In this document: one piece after another, positions 10,769 to 19,303 of the stretch
How positions within the stretch are numbered: the stretch's first letter is position 1
Layout: each line of letters begins with the position of its first letter
The notes under the pieces: generated by a model
Database searches by the model: none
Told to the model about the DNA's origin: nothing
Seen by the model: the letters and a program-made list of their open reading frames with translations, nothing else
Assembly (NCBI GenBank): GCA_018064525.1
Contig: JAGHVB010000020.1
Span: forward strand, 62,001-126,000
Direction of reading: 5' to 3'
Source of the DNA: Candidatus Treponema merdequi
GTDB lineage: Bacteria > Spirochaetota > Spirochaetia > Treponematales > Treponemataceae
DNA length: 64,000 bases
Position numbers and translations under genes: made by a program

Positions 10769-12775
10769 CTTCAATTCATCTTTGGAAGCAAAAGGTCCTG
10801 CAACAGGAGTTGTATTTCTTTTGTTTCCAAAGAAATCTGTATCAAAAACAATCGGAGATCCGTCAGGATTTTCGTAGTTTTCTTCAGGTTCAAATGCTCT
10901 GACTAAATCTTTTGTTTTTAACAGACTGCATTTTGTTTCCGGAATAAAATCATAAACATTTGTCTGTAAAGTGAACTTTCCGTTTTCTTCTCTGTAAGAA
11001 ATTGTAATTTCATTTTTTGTATCAACATAGGCGTCAGTTTCTTTCTTCATTGGTTTTGCACCGTTAAAGTAAAGATTTCCGCCTGCCCACACAGGAAGCT
11101 TGTCATAATATCTGTCAGTCGTTACAGAGCCCATTCCGCAATATCCTTCAAACTGTTTGTTCCATTCTGAGAATGTCGGATAATCATTAAATTTAAAAGT
11201 GCCGGCAAATACATTTGAATCATCCCATTCATTTTTTCTTGAATGAGCCATACATTTTTTCATAAATGGTCTCGGTTTCTGCTGAATGAAAATGTTGTTA
11301 AAGAATTTATCATCGCCATGAAGAATTGTCATAAAACCACGGACGAGTGTTGAGTGCGGATAATGGTATGGAGTAAAGCGTGCAGATGGAATATGTGGTG
11401 TACCGTTATTTGTTCCACGGCCTACACTTACAAATCCGCCTGCAATTATATTGTGAACGCAGGCAACTCCCTGTGTTGCAAGCTTAAGCGCTCTATCTGA
11501 AAGGAAGATATTATTGTCAACAAGAGTCGGTCCATGTGAAACTTCGATAAATAAATCTTCTCCACCGCCGACAAGTGATTCTTTATTCATGTTGTAGTCA
11601 AACGGAAGATTGTTATCATGAAAGAAGTTCTGTGTTACGCGGGTTCCCTGTGCCTGCCAGTCAAGCCAGATGCCACGTGTGCAGTGATGAATATGATTCC
11701 TCCTGTAAATTACATCGATTGCTGCATGCATTTTGATTCCGCCGATTTCGGCTCCTGCAAGATTCTGTTTGTTATTGATGTGATGGATGTGATTGTTTTC
11801 GATGAGTGAGAAAACTCCTCCAAGATGTCCGACAATTCCGCACTGACCACAGTTATGAATGTGACATCTTCTTACAGTGTGAGAACCGATTGTTTCTTTA
11901 GACCATCCGTCAATCTGTGCAATGCAGACACAATCGCGCTGTGTCTGAGCACCGTCTTTATACTGTTCTTTAAGCCACTTGTTGTTGTTTCCTTCCTGAA
12001 AATATTTTCCAAGTGAGATTCCGTTTGTCTTTGCTTCGTAAATGTGACAGTCTTCGATTACCCATCCTTTTGCCCAGTTTGGTGCAATCATTCCGTCCTG
12101 CCATGCAGTTGGTGGAGCCCACTGAGTTGCCGCTTTTGAAACCGTGAAACCTGAAAGTGTAATATAGTCAGTATGATAATTCTGCGGCATGAAACATTCT
12201 TTTCTTACTGAAAATTCTACATTTTCTTTATTTGGATCAAGACCGTTAAAGTTTGCATAAATTACAGTTTCATTTGTATCAGTATTCTGTTCTGTGTACC
12301 ATGTGTATAAAGTAAAATCAGGGTCCCATGAAGCTTTGTATACAACCGGCTTTTTTACATCTTCAATTTTCTGAACTTCATACATTGATTTTTCATTTAA
12401 GAAAATATCTCCTGTATGTGCAATAAAATATTTTATAAACCAGTCGCCTTCAACTAAAGTAGTGTAAGGGTTATAATCTCCAAAGATTGAATTTGAAATT
12501 CTAGTTACCCATACATCACCGTCAACTTTTTTCCATGATGATAATTTTTCTGCTGCTGTAATGTGTGCTTTTAATGGTTCAGTTGAACGGTAAATAATCG
12601 GCTTATCTTGTGTTCCACCGTTTTTCGGATTTACATATTCACGATAAAGACCAGGAGCAACTAAAATTTCATCCCCAGCTTTTGCAATATCAGCAGCACT
12701 TTGAATTTTTTTAAATGGGTTGTTTTGTGTTCCATCGCCTTCATTTCCGGCATTTGCGTTTACATAATAAATCAT
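10754..12775 (-). CDS. Right-handed parallel beta-helix protein, probable polysaccharide-active enzyme
   Basis: The 673 residues start with YYVNANAGNEGDGTQNNPFK, followed by SAADIAKAGDEILVAPGLY, the usual opening of DUF1565/pectate-lyase-like beta-helix proteins. Repeated short segments such as VIEDCHIYEA, TVRRCHIHNCG, IENNHIHHI and YRRNHIHHC mark the coils. The architecture resembles glycoside hydrolase and lyase families such as GH141, but I cannot assign activity. No signal peptide is seen, which suggests an intracellular substrate. Its ATG overlaps the upstream esterase stop by 4 nt, so the two work as one leftward operon. Confidence 0.75.
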   Translation of the reverse strand: MIYYVNANAGNEGDGTQNNPFKKIQSAADIAKAGDEILVAPGLYREYVNPKNGGTQDKPIIYRSTEPLKAHITAAEKLSSWKKVDGDVWVTRISNSIFGDYNPYTTLVEGDWFIKYFIAHTGDIFLNEKSMYEVQKIEDVKKPVVYKASWDPDFTLYTWYTEQNTDTNETVIYANFNGLDPNKENVEFSVRKECFMPQNYHTDYITLSGFTVSKAATQWAPPTAWQDGMIAPNWAKGWVIEDCHIYEAKTNGISLGKYFQEGNNNKWLKEQYKDGAQTQRDCVCIAQIDGWSKETIGSHTVRRCHIHNCGQCGIVGHLGGVFSLIENNHIHHINNKQNLAGAEIGGIKMHAAIDVIYRRNHIHHCTRGIWLDWQAQGTRVTQNFFHDNNLPFDYNMNKESLVGGGEDLFIEVSHGPTLVDNNIFLSDRALKLATQGVACVHNIIAGGFVSVGRGTNNGTPHIPSARFTPYHYPHSTLVRGFMTILHGDDKFFNNIFIQQKPRPFMKKCMAHSRKNEWDDSNVFAGTFKFNDYPTFSEWNKQFEGYCGMGSVTTDRYYDKLPVWAGGNLYFNGAKPMKKETDAYVDTKNEITISYREENGKFTLQTNVYDFIPETKCSLLKTKDLVRAFEPEENYENPDGSPIVFDTDFFGNKRNTTPVAGPFASKDELKTELF

Positions 12776-13623
12776 TTCTTTTCTCCCAGACTTGTTTCGT
12801 CATGAAGCCAATTTAAAACTCTTTCGATATGCATATCCCAGAAGTTCCAGTCATGGTCTCCGGAATTTTTTTCAAAAATAAAATCAGTCTGCTGCGTCAT
12901 TAAAAATGAAGCAAATTCTTCACAGCGCGCAAAAAGATGATCATTTTTTCCGCATGCAAGGTAAATTTTTGGAAGTTCAATTTTCTGTTTTTTTAATTTT
13001 TCTACAAGCCAGAAAGGATTTTTTTCACTTTCTTTTATCAGATCAAGTCTTCCAAAATAACTTTCAAAAAATGCACGGTTTCTTAAAATGACATGTTTGT
13101 TGTATGAAGAATTTATTGCGTCATCAATCATAAGTGCAGGAGAAAGCGCTGCAATTTTACTGAATGTTTTATAGTTTTTTAATCCGTTGATGAGTGCTCC
13201 ATAGCCACCCATTGAAAGACCTCCGATAAAAGTGTCTTCACGTTTTTTTGATAGTGGAAAAATGGAACGTGTAAATTCAACCAGTTCATTTGAAATAAAC
13301 TGGCTGTACATATCACCGATATTTGCAACGCGCGTTTCTCCGTCAACAGAAGGCGCATCAAGATAAAAACTGTTTTCCCCGGAAGGCATAACGACAGCAA
13401 TTTTCTTTTCTTCTGCAAGACGTAAAATTCGTGAATTGTTCACCCATGAATTGCAGTCATCAAAAACTCCGTGCAGAAGGTACAATGTCTGAAATGGCTT
13501 TTTATCCCATACAGCATCTTCGTCATCTATCGTCGCAGTTACCGGATCAACAGGTAAAATGACTTTAAAACTTACATGCCGGAATATTGTTTTTGAAAAG
13601 AAATTTACATCAATTAACGCCAT
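12772..13623 (-). CDS. Alpha/beta-hydrolase esterase (EstA/FrmB-like)
   Basis: This 283-residue protein has the serine hydrolase nucleophile motif GLSMGG with Ser137, and the likely triad partners Asp228 (GKNDH) and His257 (GDHDW). LLHGVFDD near residues 49-56 gives the oxyanion region. Related tributyrin and feruloyl-type esterases remove acyl groups from sugars, which suits its pairing with the beta-helix protein; the substrate is not known. No signal peptide is seen. It is the first gene of a leftward two-gene operon, divergent from rpsL. Confidence 0.85.
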   Translation of the reverse strand: MALIDVNFFSKTIFRHVSFKVILPVDPVTATIDDEDAVWDKKPFQTLYLLHGVFDDCNSWVNNSRILRLAEEKKIAVVMPSGENSFYLDAPSVDGETRVANIGDMYSQFISNELVEFTRSIFPLSKKREDTFIGGLSMGGYGALINGLKNYKTFSKIAALSPALMIDDAINSSYNKHVILRNRAFFESYFGRLDLIKESEKNPFWLVEKLKKQKIELPKIYLACGKNDHLFARCEEFASFLMTQQTDFIFEKNSGDHDWNFWDMHIERVLNWLHDETSLGEKK

Positions 13624-13762
13624 TCTTCTATTATAAAGCGACTTTTCTGTTAATCAAATGTTTTTTTGTAAAAAGGTCAAATTAACTCCAATTTGTTTAA
13701 TTTTATGTGGAATTTTTCAGTAATAAATGTCACAAATTTGGCGTAAATTCAACGAAATTCTC

Positions 13763-13791
13763 TTGAATTCATTTTGTAAATTCACTAAACT
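13763..13791 (+). promoter_or_regulatory. Promoter of rpsL-rpsG
   Basis: A -35 box TTGAAT (13763-13768) and a -10 box TAAACT (13786-13791) are separated by 17 nt. Each matches the sigma-70 consensus at 4 of 6 positions. Transcription would begin near 13797-13798, immediately before the leader element shared with tuf. Confidence 0.55.
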
Positions 13792-13798
13792 ATCTAAG

Positions 13799-13849
13799 CC
13801 TATCTTTATAGGGATATTTATGCAATTTTTCCGGGGTGCTGACCGGTAA
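13799..13849 (+). promoter_or_regulatory. Leader element with nine-codon mini-ORF ahead of rpsL
   Basis: CCTATCTTTAT (13799-13809) can pair its CCTAT with ATAGG at 13808-13812 as a small 5' hairpin. AGGG at 13810-13813 lies 6 nt before an ATG at 13820. The mini-ORF reads MQFFRGADR and stops at 13847-13849. The same arrangement, with the same spacing and ORF length, occurs ahead of tuf. A CCGG pair (13831-13834, 13843-13846) could form a further stem inside it. Confidence 0.5.
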
Positions 13850-13873
13850 GTATAAAAAAGGAGACATTTTTAG

Positions 13874-14248
13874 ATGCCTACAATTAATCAATTGATTCGT
13901 CAGGGACGTAAGTCAGCTGCAAACAGAACCAAATCTCCCGCACTTGATTCTTGTCCGCAGAAACGTGGCGTTTGTACACGTGTAATGACTGTTACTCCAA
14001 AAAAACCAAACTCAGCTTTACGTAAAGTAGCTCGTGTTCGTTTAAGTAATGGTATTGAAGTTACTGCATATATTCCAGGTATTGGACATAACTTGCAGGA
14101 ACACTCTGTAGTATTAATCCGTGGTGGTCGTGTTAAGGACCTTCCTGGTGTACGCTATCACATCATTCGTGGTACAAAAGATACTCTCGGTGTAGAAGAT
14201 CGTAAACGTGGCCGTTCAAAATACGGTGCTAAACGACCAAAGGCATAA
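13874..14248 (+). CDS. rpsL: 30S ribosomal protein S12
   Basis: S12 shapes the decoding centre of the small subunit. The 124 residues have the conserved [17 protein letters not shown] and [14 protein letters not shown] segments, with the lysines at the classical streptomycin positions unchanged from wild type. The start follows AAGGAG. rpsG follows after 15 nt; fusA, usually next, is absent. Confidence 0.99.
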   Translation: MPTINQLIRQGRKSAANRTKSPALDSCPQKRGVCTRVMTVTPKKPNSALRKVARVRLSNGIEVTAYIPGIGHNLQEHSVVLIRGGRVKDLPGVRYHIIRGTKDTLGVEDRKRGRSKYGAKRPKA

Positions 14249-14263
14249 TAAAGGAGAATTACT

Positions 14264-14734
14264 ATGGGAAGACATAAGAAATCAGTTAACCGTCCAGTTA
14301 TGCCAGATGCTAAATACAACTCACAGGTTGTATCAAAATTCGTTTCTCGCATGATGCTCGATGGAAAGAAAGATACTTGTACAAAGATCATCTATGAAGC
14401 AATGGATAAACTCAAGGCAAAAACAGGAAACGATCCTTTGGAAGTATTCCTCAAGGCTCTCGACAATGTTAAGCCTCTCGTTGAAGTAAAATCACGCCGT
14501 GTCGGCGGTGCTACATATCAGGTTCCAGTAGAAATTCGTGACGCTCGTCGCGAAGCTCTCGCTATGCGTTGGATCATCGAAGCTGCTCGCAACAGAAGTG
14601 GTCACGGTATGGCAGATACTCTTTCTGCAGAACTTTTGGATGCTTTCAACAACACTGGTACAGCATTCAAGAAAAAGGAAGATACACACAAAATGGCAGA
14701 AGCAAACAAAGCTTTCGCTCATTTCCGCTGGTAG
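14264..14734 (+). CDS. rpsG: 30S ribosomal protein S7
   Basis: S7 is a primary binder of the 3' major domain of 16S rRNA and contacts the E-site tRNA. The 156 residues are full length, starting [15 protein letters not shown] and including the [15 protein letters not shown] beta-hairpin. AAGGAG precedes the ATG. A strong terminator follows 40 nt after the stop, so the operon ends here. Confidence 0.99.
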   Translation: MGRHKKSVNRPVMPDAKYNSQVVSKFVSRMMLDGKKDTCTKIIYEAMDKLKAKTGNDPLEVFLKALDNVKPLVEVKSRRVGGATYQVPVEIRDARREALAMRWIIEAARNRSGHGMADTLSAELLDAFNNTGTAFKKKEDTHKMAEANKAFAHFRW

Positions 14735-14744
14735 AATTAACAGG

Positions 14745-14806
14745 CTGCGGTTTTACCGCAGTTATCTTCTTGAAAAGGCATCTCAAAAAAGAGATGCCTT
14801 TTTTTT
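14745..14806 (+). terminator. Tandem hairpins ending the rpsL-rpsG operon
   Basis: A first hairpin (14745-14751 with 14755-14761) is followed by a perfect 10-bp stem (14775-14784 with 14791-14800), a 6-A loop and a T-run through 14806. The second is a textbook intrinsic terminator. Confidence 0.93.
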
Positions 14807-14813
14807 ATTTGTA

Positions 14814-14822
14814 TGCGATAAT
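14814..14822 (+). promoter_or_regulatory. Extended -10 promoter candidate for the lipoprotein gene
   Basis: TGCGATAAT (14814-14822) is an extended -10 box with five of six matches in the hexamer. Transcription would start around 14829-14830, only a few bases before the ATG at 14833. The message may therefore be nearly leaderless, in line with the lack of a ribosome binding site. Confidence 0.35.
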
Positions 14823-14832
14823 ACTTGTTATC

Positions 14833-15429
14833 ATGAAAAGATTTATATTTCTTATAACCGGGCTTTCTCTTTTTTTAACTTCCTGTGCAGCTACATTTTT
14901 AAAAGTTGAAAATCAGAGCGATATTTCTATAGATAAAAACGAAAAAATCCTGTTGTGCGCAACTTCACATAACAGGGATTTTGCAATTAAAGTTCAGAAT
15001 GAGATTGCTGCCTGTTTAAAAAAGAAGAATATAGATTCAGTAATATTTGAAGAAATAGATATGCCCTTATTAGAATTTGAAAAGACGAAATATGAAAAGT
15101 ATTGTCTTGAAAATGGAATCCGTTATGCAATGTTTTTAAAGGGAATTTCATGCAGCAGTCAGACTGGTTATATGCCTCCGTCAACAAAACTCGAAACTTA
15201 TTCATATTATGTAAACGGTAAGCTTCAGACAGGGTCCAGGACTGTTTCTGTTCCGGGATATTACTATCAGTATCTGACTGCTTCATTTTCTGTGGAATTT
15301 GCAGATGTTTTTTCGGGTGAATCTATTTTTACTGCCAGAGCAAATACTACGGGATCAAATTCTGCATCAGAGAAGACGCTTTCCAGATCATTTGCCTCTA
15401 AAATTACCAAAAAGCTTATTAAAAAGTAG
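14833..15429 (+). CDS. Putative lipoprotein of unknown function
   Basis: The 198-residue protein starts with a lipoprotein signal peptide: a positive N-terminus, a hydrophobic core and a lipobox ending LTSC with Cys18. The rest has no family I recognise; it holds alternating charged helices and a tyrosine-rich stretch (PGYYYQYLTASFSVEFADV). The open frame extends upstream through the rpsG terminator, but this ATG gives the signal peptide directly. No ribosome binding site is seen. It lies alone between rpsG and the tuf leader. Confidence 0.75.
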   Translation: MKRFIFLITGLSLFLTSCAATFLKVENQSDISIDKNEKILLCATSHNRDFAIKVQNEIAACLKKKNIDSVIFEEIDMPLLEFEKTKYEKYCLENGIRYAMFLKGISCSSQTGYMPPSTKLETYSYYVNGKLQTGSRTVSVPGYYYQYLTASFSVEFADVFSGESIFTARANTTGSNSASEKTLSRSFASKITKKLIKK

Positions 15430-15504
15430 ATTTCCCTCTTTTTTCTTAAAAATGTAAAAAACTGCAGATTTTTCATAAATTTGCACTTTTTTGCATTTTC
15501 CCTA

Positions 15505-15533
15505 TTGCATCTTTTTTCTGAAAATTGTATAAC
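15505..15533 (+). promoter_or_regulatory. Promoter of tuf and the S10 operon
   Basis: TTGCAT (15505-15510), a 17-nt spacer and TATAAC (15528-15533) form a good sigma-70-type promoter. Transcription would start near 15540, directly before the shared CCTATCTTTAT element. Two further TTGCA copies stand at 15481 and 15491. Confidence 0.6.
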
Positions 15534-15540
15534 ATAAAAA

Positions 15541-16042
15541 CCTATCTTTATCATATAGGGATAGGTATGGGTTCTTTGAGAGTCAGGCGGATTTGATCCG
15601 GTAAAATCGTAAAGTTTATTGCTTTCGCAATATTCAGGTTTTACGGCCCTTGGGTGAGAGACTGACTGTCGTTGACAGTAGTTATAGATTGAATGCATCG
15701 AGGGGTTTCTGCTGCAGTTTGTTGCTGCCAGGCTCCAGGATGCCAGACCAGTCATCAAGCGTGAAATATTGATGATGATAGGTGGTACCGGCCATAGACA
15801 TTCCGAAATTGATGGAATGTTATATGAAGAATCGACTAAGCTAATGTGAAAATTCCACTTGAGGCTTATGAGGTTCACCTTCCGACTACTACAAATCTTC
15901 TTCTATATAATCACGATAAAATGTGTATGCGAATGGTTGTTCTTTTAGTTTAAAGATCGCTATTCTGGCTTAAAGTGCAACACAAAAATATTATTTTGAA
16001 AATGTCGGCACTAGAAAAAGGGATGCCGGCAAGGAGACAAAC
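15541..16042 (+). promoter_or_regulatory. Long structured leader of tuf
   Basis: About 500 nt lie between the promoter and tuf. The leader begins with the element shared with rpsL (15541-15565), then a nine-codon mini-ORF MGSLRVRRI (15567-15596) with AGGG 6 nt upstream. Further hairpins include CTGTC/GACAG near 15666-15678, ACATTCC/GGAATGT near 15799-15822, and TGTCGGCA 16003-16010 with TGCCGGCA 16024-16031, which ends exactly at the AAGGAG of tuf. GGTGGTACCG near 15782 resembles a T-box core, but no terminator follows. No protein gene is evident on either strand. Confidence 0.6.
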
Positions 16043-17227
16043 ATGGCTAAGGAAGTGTTCCAGAGAACAAAGCCTCACATGAACGTTGGTACTATCGGTC
16101 ACGTTGACCATGGTAAGACAACTTTGTCAGCTGCTATCACAACATACTGTGGTAACAAATTTGGTGACAAAGTACTCAAGTATGACGAAATTGATAACGC
16201 TCCAGAAGAAAAGGAACGTGGTATCACAATCAACACTCGTCACTTGGAGTATCAGTCAGATAAGAGACACTATGCTCATATCGACTGTCCGGGACATGCC
16301 GACTACGTAAAAAACATGATTACTGGTGCAGCTCAGATGGATGGTGCTATTCTCGTTTGTGCTGGTACTGATGGTGTAATGCCTCAGACAAAAGAACACC
16401 TTTTGCTTGCTCGTCAGGTAGGTGTACCAAAGATTATCGTATTCTTGAACAAAGCTGACCTTGCAGACCCAGATATGCTCGAACTCTGCGAAGAAGACGT
16501 TCGTGATACACTCAAATCTTACGGATATTCAGAAGAAACTCCTATCATCAAAGGATCTGCTTTCAAAGCTCTTAACGAAGCTTCAGACCCAGCTAACACA
16601 GCTTGTATCGAAGAACTTCTTCAGGCTATGGATACATGGTTCGACGATCCAGTTCGTGACGAATCAAAACCATTCTTGATGCCAATTGAAGACATCTTTA
16701 CAATTTCTGGTCGTGGTACTGTAGTAACAGGACGTATCGAACGCGGTGTTGTAAACATGAACGATGAAGTTGAAATCGTAGGTATCAAACCAACAGCAAA
16801 ATCAACAGTAACAGGTATTGAAATGTTCCAGAAGACTCTTGATCAGGGTCAGGCTGGTGATAACGTAGGTATCCTCCTCCGTGGTATTGAAAAGAAAGAC
16901 GTAGAACGCGGTCAGTGTCTTACAAAACCAGGTTCTATTCAGCCACACACAAAATTCGAAGCACAGATTTACGTACTTTCAAAGGAAGAAGGTGGACGTC
17001 ACTCTCCATTCTTCTCTGGATATCGTCCACAGTTCTACTTCAGAACTACAGATATCACAGGTACTGTAGAACTCGAAGCAGGAACAGACATGGTAAAACC
17101 AGGCGATAACGTAAAAATTATCGGTTCCCTTATTCACCCAATCGCTATGGATGAAGGTCTTAAACTCGCTATCCGTGAAGGCGGTCGTACAATCGCTTCT
17201 GGACAGGTAACAAAAATTATTGAATAG
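16043..17227 (+). CDS. tuf: Elongation factor Tu
   Basis: EF-Tu delivers aminoacyl-tRNA to the ribosome in a GTP-dependent way. The 394 residues are full length. The GTPase motifs are GHVDHGKT (19-26), DCPGH (81-85) and NKAD (136-139). It has a strong AAGGAG site. Unlike the common rpsL-rpsG-fusA-tuf order, tuf has its own promoter and leader here and heads the S10 operon. Confidence 0.99.
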   Translation: MAKEVFQRTKPHMNVGTIGHVDHGKTTLSAAITTYCGNKFGDKVLKYDEIDNAPEEKERGITINTRHLEYQSDKRHYAHIDCPGHADYVKNMITGAAQMDGAILVCAGTDGVMPQTKEHLLLARQVGVPKIIVFLNKADLADPDMLELCEEDVRDTLKSYGYSEETPIIKGSAFKALNEASDPANTACIEELLQAMDTWFDDPVRDESKPFLMPIEDIFTISGRGTVVTGRIERGVVNMNDEVEIVGIKPTAKSTVTGIEMFQKTLDQGQAGDNVGILLRGIEKKDVERGQCLTKPGSIQPHTKFEAQIYVLSKEEGGRHSPFFSGYRPQFYFRTTDITGTVELEAGTDMVKPGDNVKIIGSLIHPIAMDEGLKLAIREGGRTIASGQVTKIIE

Positions 17228-17235
17228 TAATTAAT

Positions 17236-17269
17236 TTTGGAACGGATTCGGATTCGGGTCCGTTCCAAA
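17236..17269 (+). promoter_or_regulatory. Hairpin between tuf and rpsJ
   Basis: A perfect 11-bp stem (17236-17246 with 17259-17269) closes a 12-nt loop. No T-run follows, so it is more likely a processing or stability element that separates the abundant tuf message from the ribosomal genes. That role is inference. Confidence 0.6.
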
Positions 17270-17285
17270 TACAGGAGCAAAATAA

Positions 17286-17594
17286 ATGGCTAACGGAAAG
17301 ATCAGAGTTAGACTTCGCGCATTTGACGTAGAGTTAATCGATCAGAGTGCAAAAGCCATCGTGCAGACAGTTCAGAAAGCTGGAGCTAAGGTTTCAGGAC
17401 CTATTCCACTTCCTACAAGAATCAACAAGGTGACTGTACTTCGTTCACCTCACGTAAACAAAAAGTCACGTGAACAGTTCGAAATGCGTACACACAAACG
17501 CCTTATTGACATTCTTGAACCTTCATCAGAAGTTATGGACTCTTTGATGAAACTTGAATTGCCAGCCGGTGTAGATGTAGAAATCAAACAGTAA
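17286..17594 (+). CDS. rpsJ: 30S ribosomal protein S10
   Basis: S10 is a head protein of the small subunit and also the NusE antitermination factor. The 102 residues carry the conserved LRAFD and PLPTR segments and the HKRLIDI stretch. AGGAG precedes the ATG. It opens the S10 block; a 122-nt structured gap follows before rplC. Confidence 0.98.
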   Translation: MANGKIRVRLRAFDVELIDQSAKAIVQTVQKAGAKVSGPIPLPTRINKVTVLRSPHVNKKSREQFEMRTHKRLIDILEPSSEVMDSLMKLELPAGVDVEIKQ

Positions 17595-17716
17595 GTCCTC
17601 ACGGATTACTGAAATGGTACGGTCCCCTGGATCTGGGATGGCGGCCAAAAAATTAAACGGAAAGTATTCCAGGGCTAACACTGGAAAGTTACTTTTCAAA
17701 ATTAAGGAGAATCAGA
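17595..17716 (+). promoter_or_regulatory. rpsJ-rplC gap with two competing hairpins
   Basis: TTCCAG 17667-17672 pairs with CTGGAA 17681-17686 (extended by 17662-17666 with 17690-17694). The same left arm lies inside TCCAGGG 17668-17674, which pairs perfectly with CCCTGGA 17625-17631. The two structures exclude each other. AAGGAG and the rplC start follow. In E. coli L4 regulates the S10 operon from its leader; a similar role here is inference. Confidence 0.45.
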
Positions 17717-18337
17717 ATGAAAGGTCTGATCGCAAAAAAAGTAGGAATGACCCAGGTATTCGACGAAAGCGGCAATTTGACACCAGTCACCGTGATCCGC
17801 GTTGAACCTAATGTGGTTGTTGCTACAAGAACAAAAGAAAACTGCGGTTATGATGCTGTAGTACTTGGTTTGGATGATGTAAAAGCATCTAAAGTAAGTA
17901 AAGCATATGCCGGACAGTTTCCAGAAAACATTAACCCAAAAAGAACTCTTAAAGAGTTCCGCAACTTCGAATCAGAAGTAAAAGTAGGAGACCAGATCGG
18001 TCTCGAATTGTTCGAAAACACAAAATTCCTTGATGTTACTGCAACATCTAAAGGTAAAGGTTTTCAGGGTGTAATGAAGAGATGGGGCTTCCATGGTGGA
18101 CGTGCAACTCACGGTTCTAAATTCCATCGTGAAGCAGGTGGTACTGGATCATGTACTACACCGGGACACTGTTTCAAAAACGTTAAAATGCCTGGCCGTA
18201 TGGGCTTTGAACGTATAACAGTACAGAACCTTCGTATCGTTAAAATCGATCCAGAATTGAAGGTTATCTTAGTTCGTGGTGCCGTTCCAGGTAACAAAGA
18301 CTGCACACTTATCGTGAAGTCCGCAGTAAAAAAATAA
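17717..18337 (+). CDS. rplC: 50S ribosomal protein L3
   Basis: L3 is an early assembly protein near the peptidyl-transferase centre. The 206 residues begin MKGLIAKKVGMTQVF and contain the conserved GKGFQGVMKRWGF and GSCTTPGHCFKNVKMPGRMG segments. The start follows AAGGAG. The gene is 16 nt upstream of rplD. Confidence 0.98.
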   Translation: MKGLIAKKVGMTQVFDESGNLTPVTVIRVEPNVVVATRTKENCGYDAVVLGLDDVKASKVSKAYAGQFPENINPKRTLKEFRNFESEVKVGDQIGLELFENTKFLDVTATSKGKGFQGVMKRWGFHGGRATHGSKFHREAGGTGSCTTPGHCFKNVKMPGRMGFERITVQNLRIVKIDPELKVILVRGAVPGNKDCTLIVKSAVKK

Positions 18338-18353
18338 TCAGAGGAATTAGAAT

Positions 18354-18992
18354 ATGGATAAGAAAGTATATTCAACTGATGGAAAAGAGCTGCGTACTAT
18401 TTCACTTGATGATAAAGTATTCGGTCTCCCAATTAACGAAGACGTTATTTATTATGCCATCAATAACGAATTAGCTAATATGCGTGTTGGTACAGCATGT
18501 ACAAAAGGTCGTGCTGAAGTACACGGATCAAACGCTAAACCTTACAAACAGAAGGGAACAGGTAACGCTCGTCGTGGTGATAAAAAATCACCTATTAATG
18601 TTGGCGGCGGTACTATTTTTGGACCTAAACCTAGAGATTTTAGCTATGCTATCCCTAAAAAGGCAAAACGCCTTGCAATGAAATCTATCCTCAGCCTCCA
18701 GGCTCAGAGTGACAGACTCACTGTTGTAGAAGATTTTACTGTTGAAAGCGGTAAGACAAAAGACTTGGTTAAAATTCTTTCTAACTTTGCTAAAGATGAA
18801 CGCACAGTAATCATCCTTAAAGATGATGATGCAAAAATCAAGCAGGCTGGAAGAAACATTCCTAATCTTTCATTCTTATCTTACAACCGTCTTCGCGCTC
18901 ATGACTTGTTCTATGGACGCAAGGTTATTCTTCTTGAAGGTGCTGCAAAAAATCTTTCAGATTTTTATGCTGAAGACAAGGAGGCTAAATAA
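18354..18992 (+). CDS. rplD: 50S ribosomal protein L4
   Basis: L4 lines the peptide exit tunnel and represses the S10 operon in enterobacteria. The 212 residues show the typical internal loop with KQKGTGNARRGDKKSP. Its stop codon overlaps the first base of the rplW start, so L4 and L23 are probably coupled. Confidence 0.97.
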   Translation: MDKKVYSTDGKELRTISLDDKVFGLPINEDVIYYAINNELANMRVGTACTKGRAEVHGSNAKPYKQKGTGNARRGDKKSPINVGGGTIFGPKPRDFSYAIPKKAKRLAMKSILSLQAQSDRLTVVEDFTVESGKTKDLVKILSNFAKDERTVIILKDDDAKIKQAGRNIPNLSFLSYNRLRAHDLFYGRKVILLEGAAKNLSDFYAEDKEAK

Positions 18993-19276
18993 TGATGTAT
19001 AACGACATTCTTATTAGACCTGTTAGTTCTGAAAAAGCAACTAACCTTCGTGAACAGGATAAATATGTTTTTGTTGTATCTAAGGATGCAAACAAAACTC
19101 AGATTATGGAAGCAGTACGTAAGCTTTTCAACGTAAAAGTTGTTTCTTGCACAACTATGAACGTAAGAGGAAAGGAAAAACGCCTTCGCGGAAGACCTGG
19201 ACTTACTTCTAGCTACAAGAAAGCCATTGTGCGTTTAGCCAAAGGCGAAACAATTAAAGTGTTCGAAGGCGTATAA
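18992..19276 (+). CDS. rplW: 50S ribosomal protein L23
   Basis: L23 sits at the tunnel exit and binds trigger factor and SRP. The 94 residues include DILIRPVSSEKA and KLFNVKV. Two adjacent ATGs exist (18992 and 18995); the AAGGAGG at 18978-18984 is 7 nt from the first, so that one is used. Confidence 0.97.
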   Translation: MMYNDILIRPVSSEKATNLREQDKYVFVVSKDANKTQIMEAVRKLFNVKVVSCTTMNVRGKEKRLRGRPGLTSSYKKAIVRLAKGETIKVFEGV

Positions 19277-19303
19277 GCCTGAGATTCAATTAAGGGGAAT
19301 AAA

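Noticed and set aside
15267..15878. Leftward open frame of 203 codons opposite the tuf leader
   Set aside because: It runs through the tuf promoter and structured leader and into the lipoprotein gene, with no ribosome binding site or recognisable motif.
15541..16042. tuf leader as RNase P RNA, tmRNA, SRP RNA or a tRNA cluster
   Set aside because: The hallmark conserved sequences of these RNAs, including a TTCRA-type T arm, were not found.
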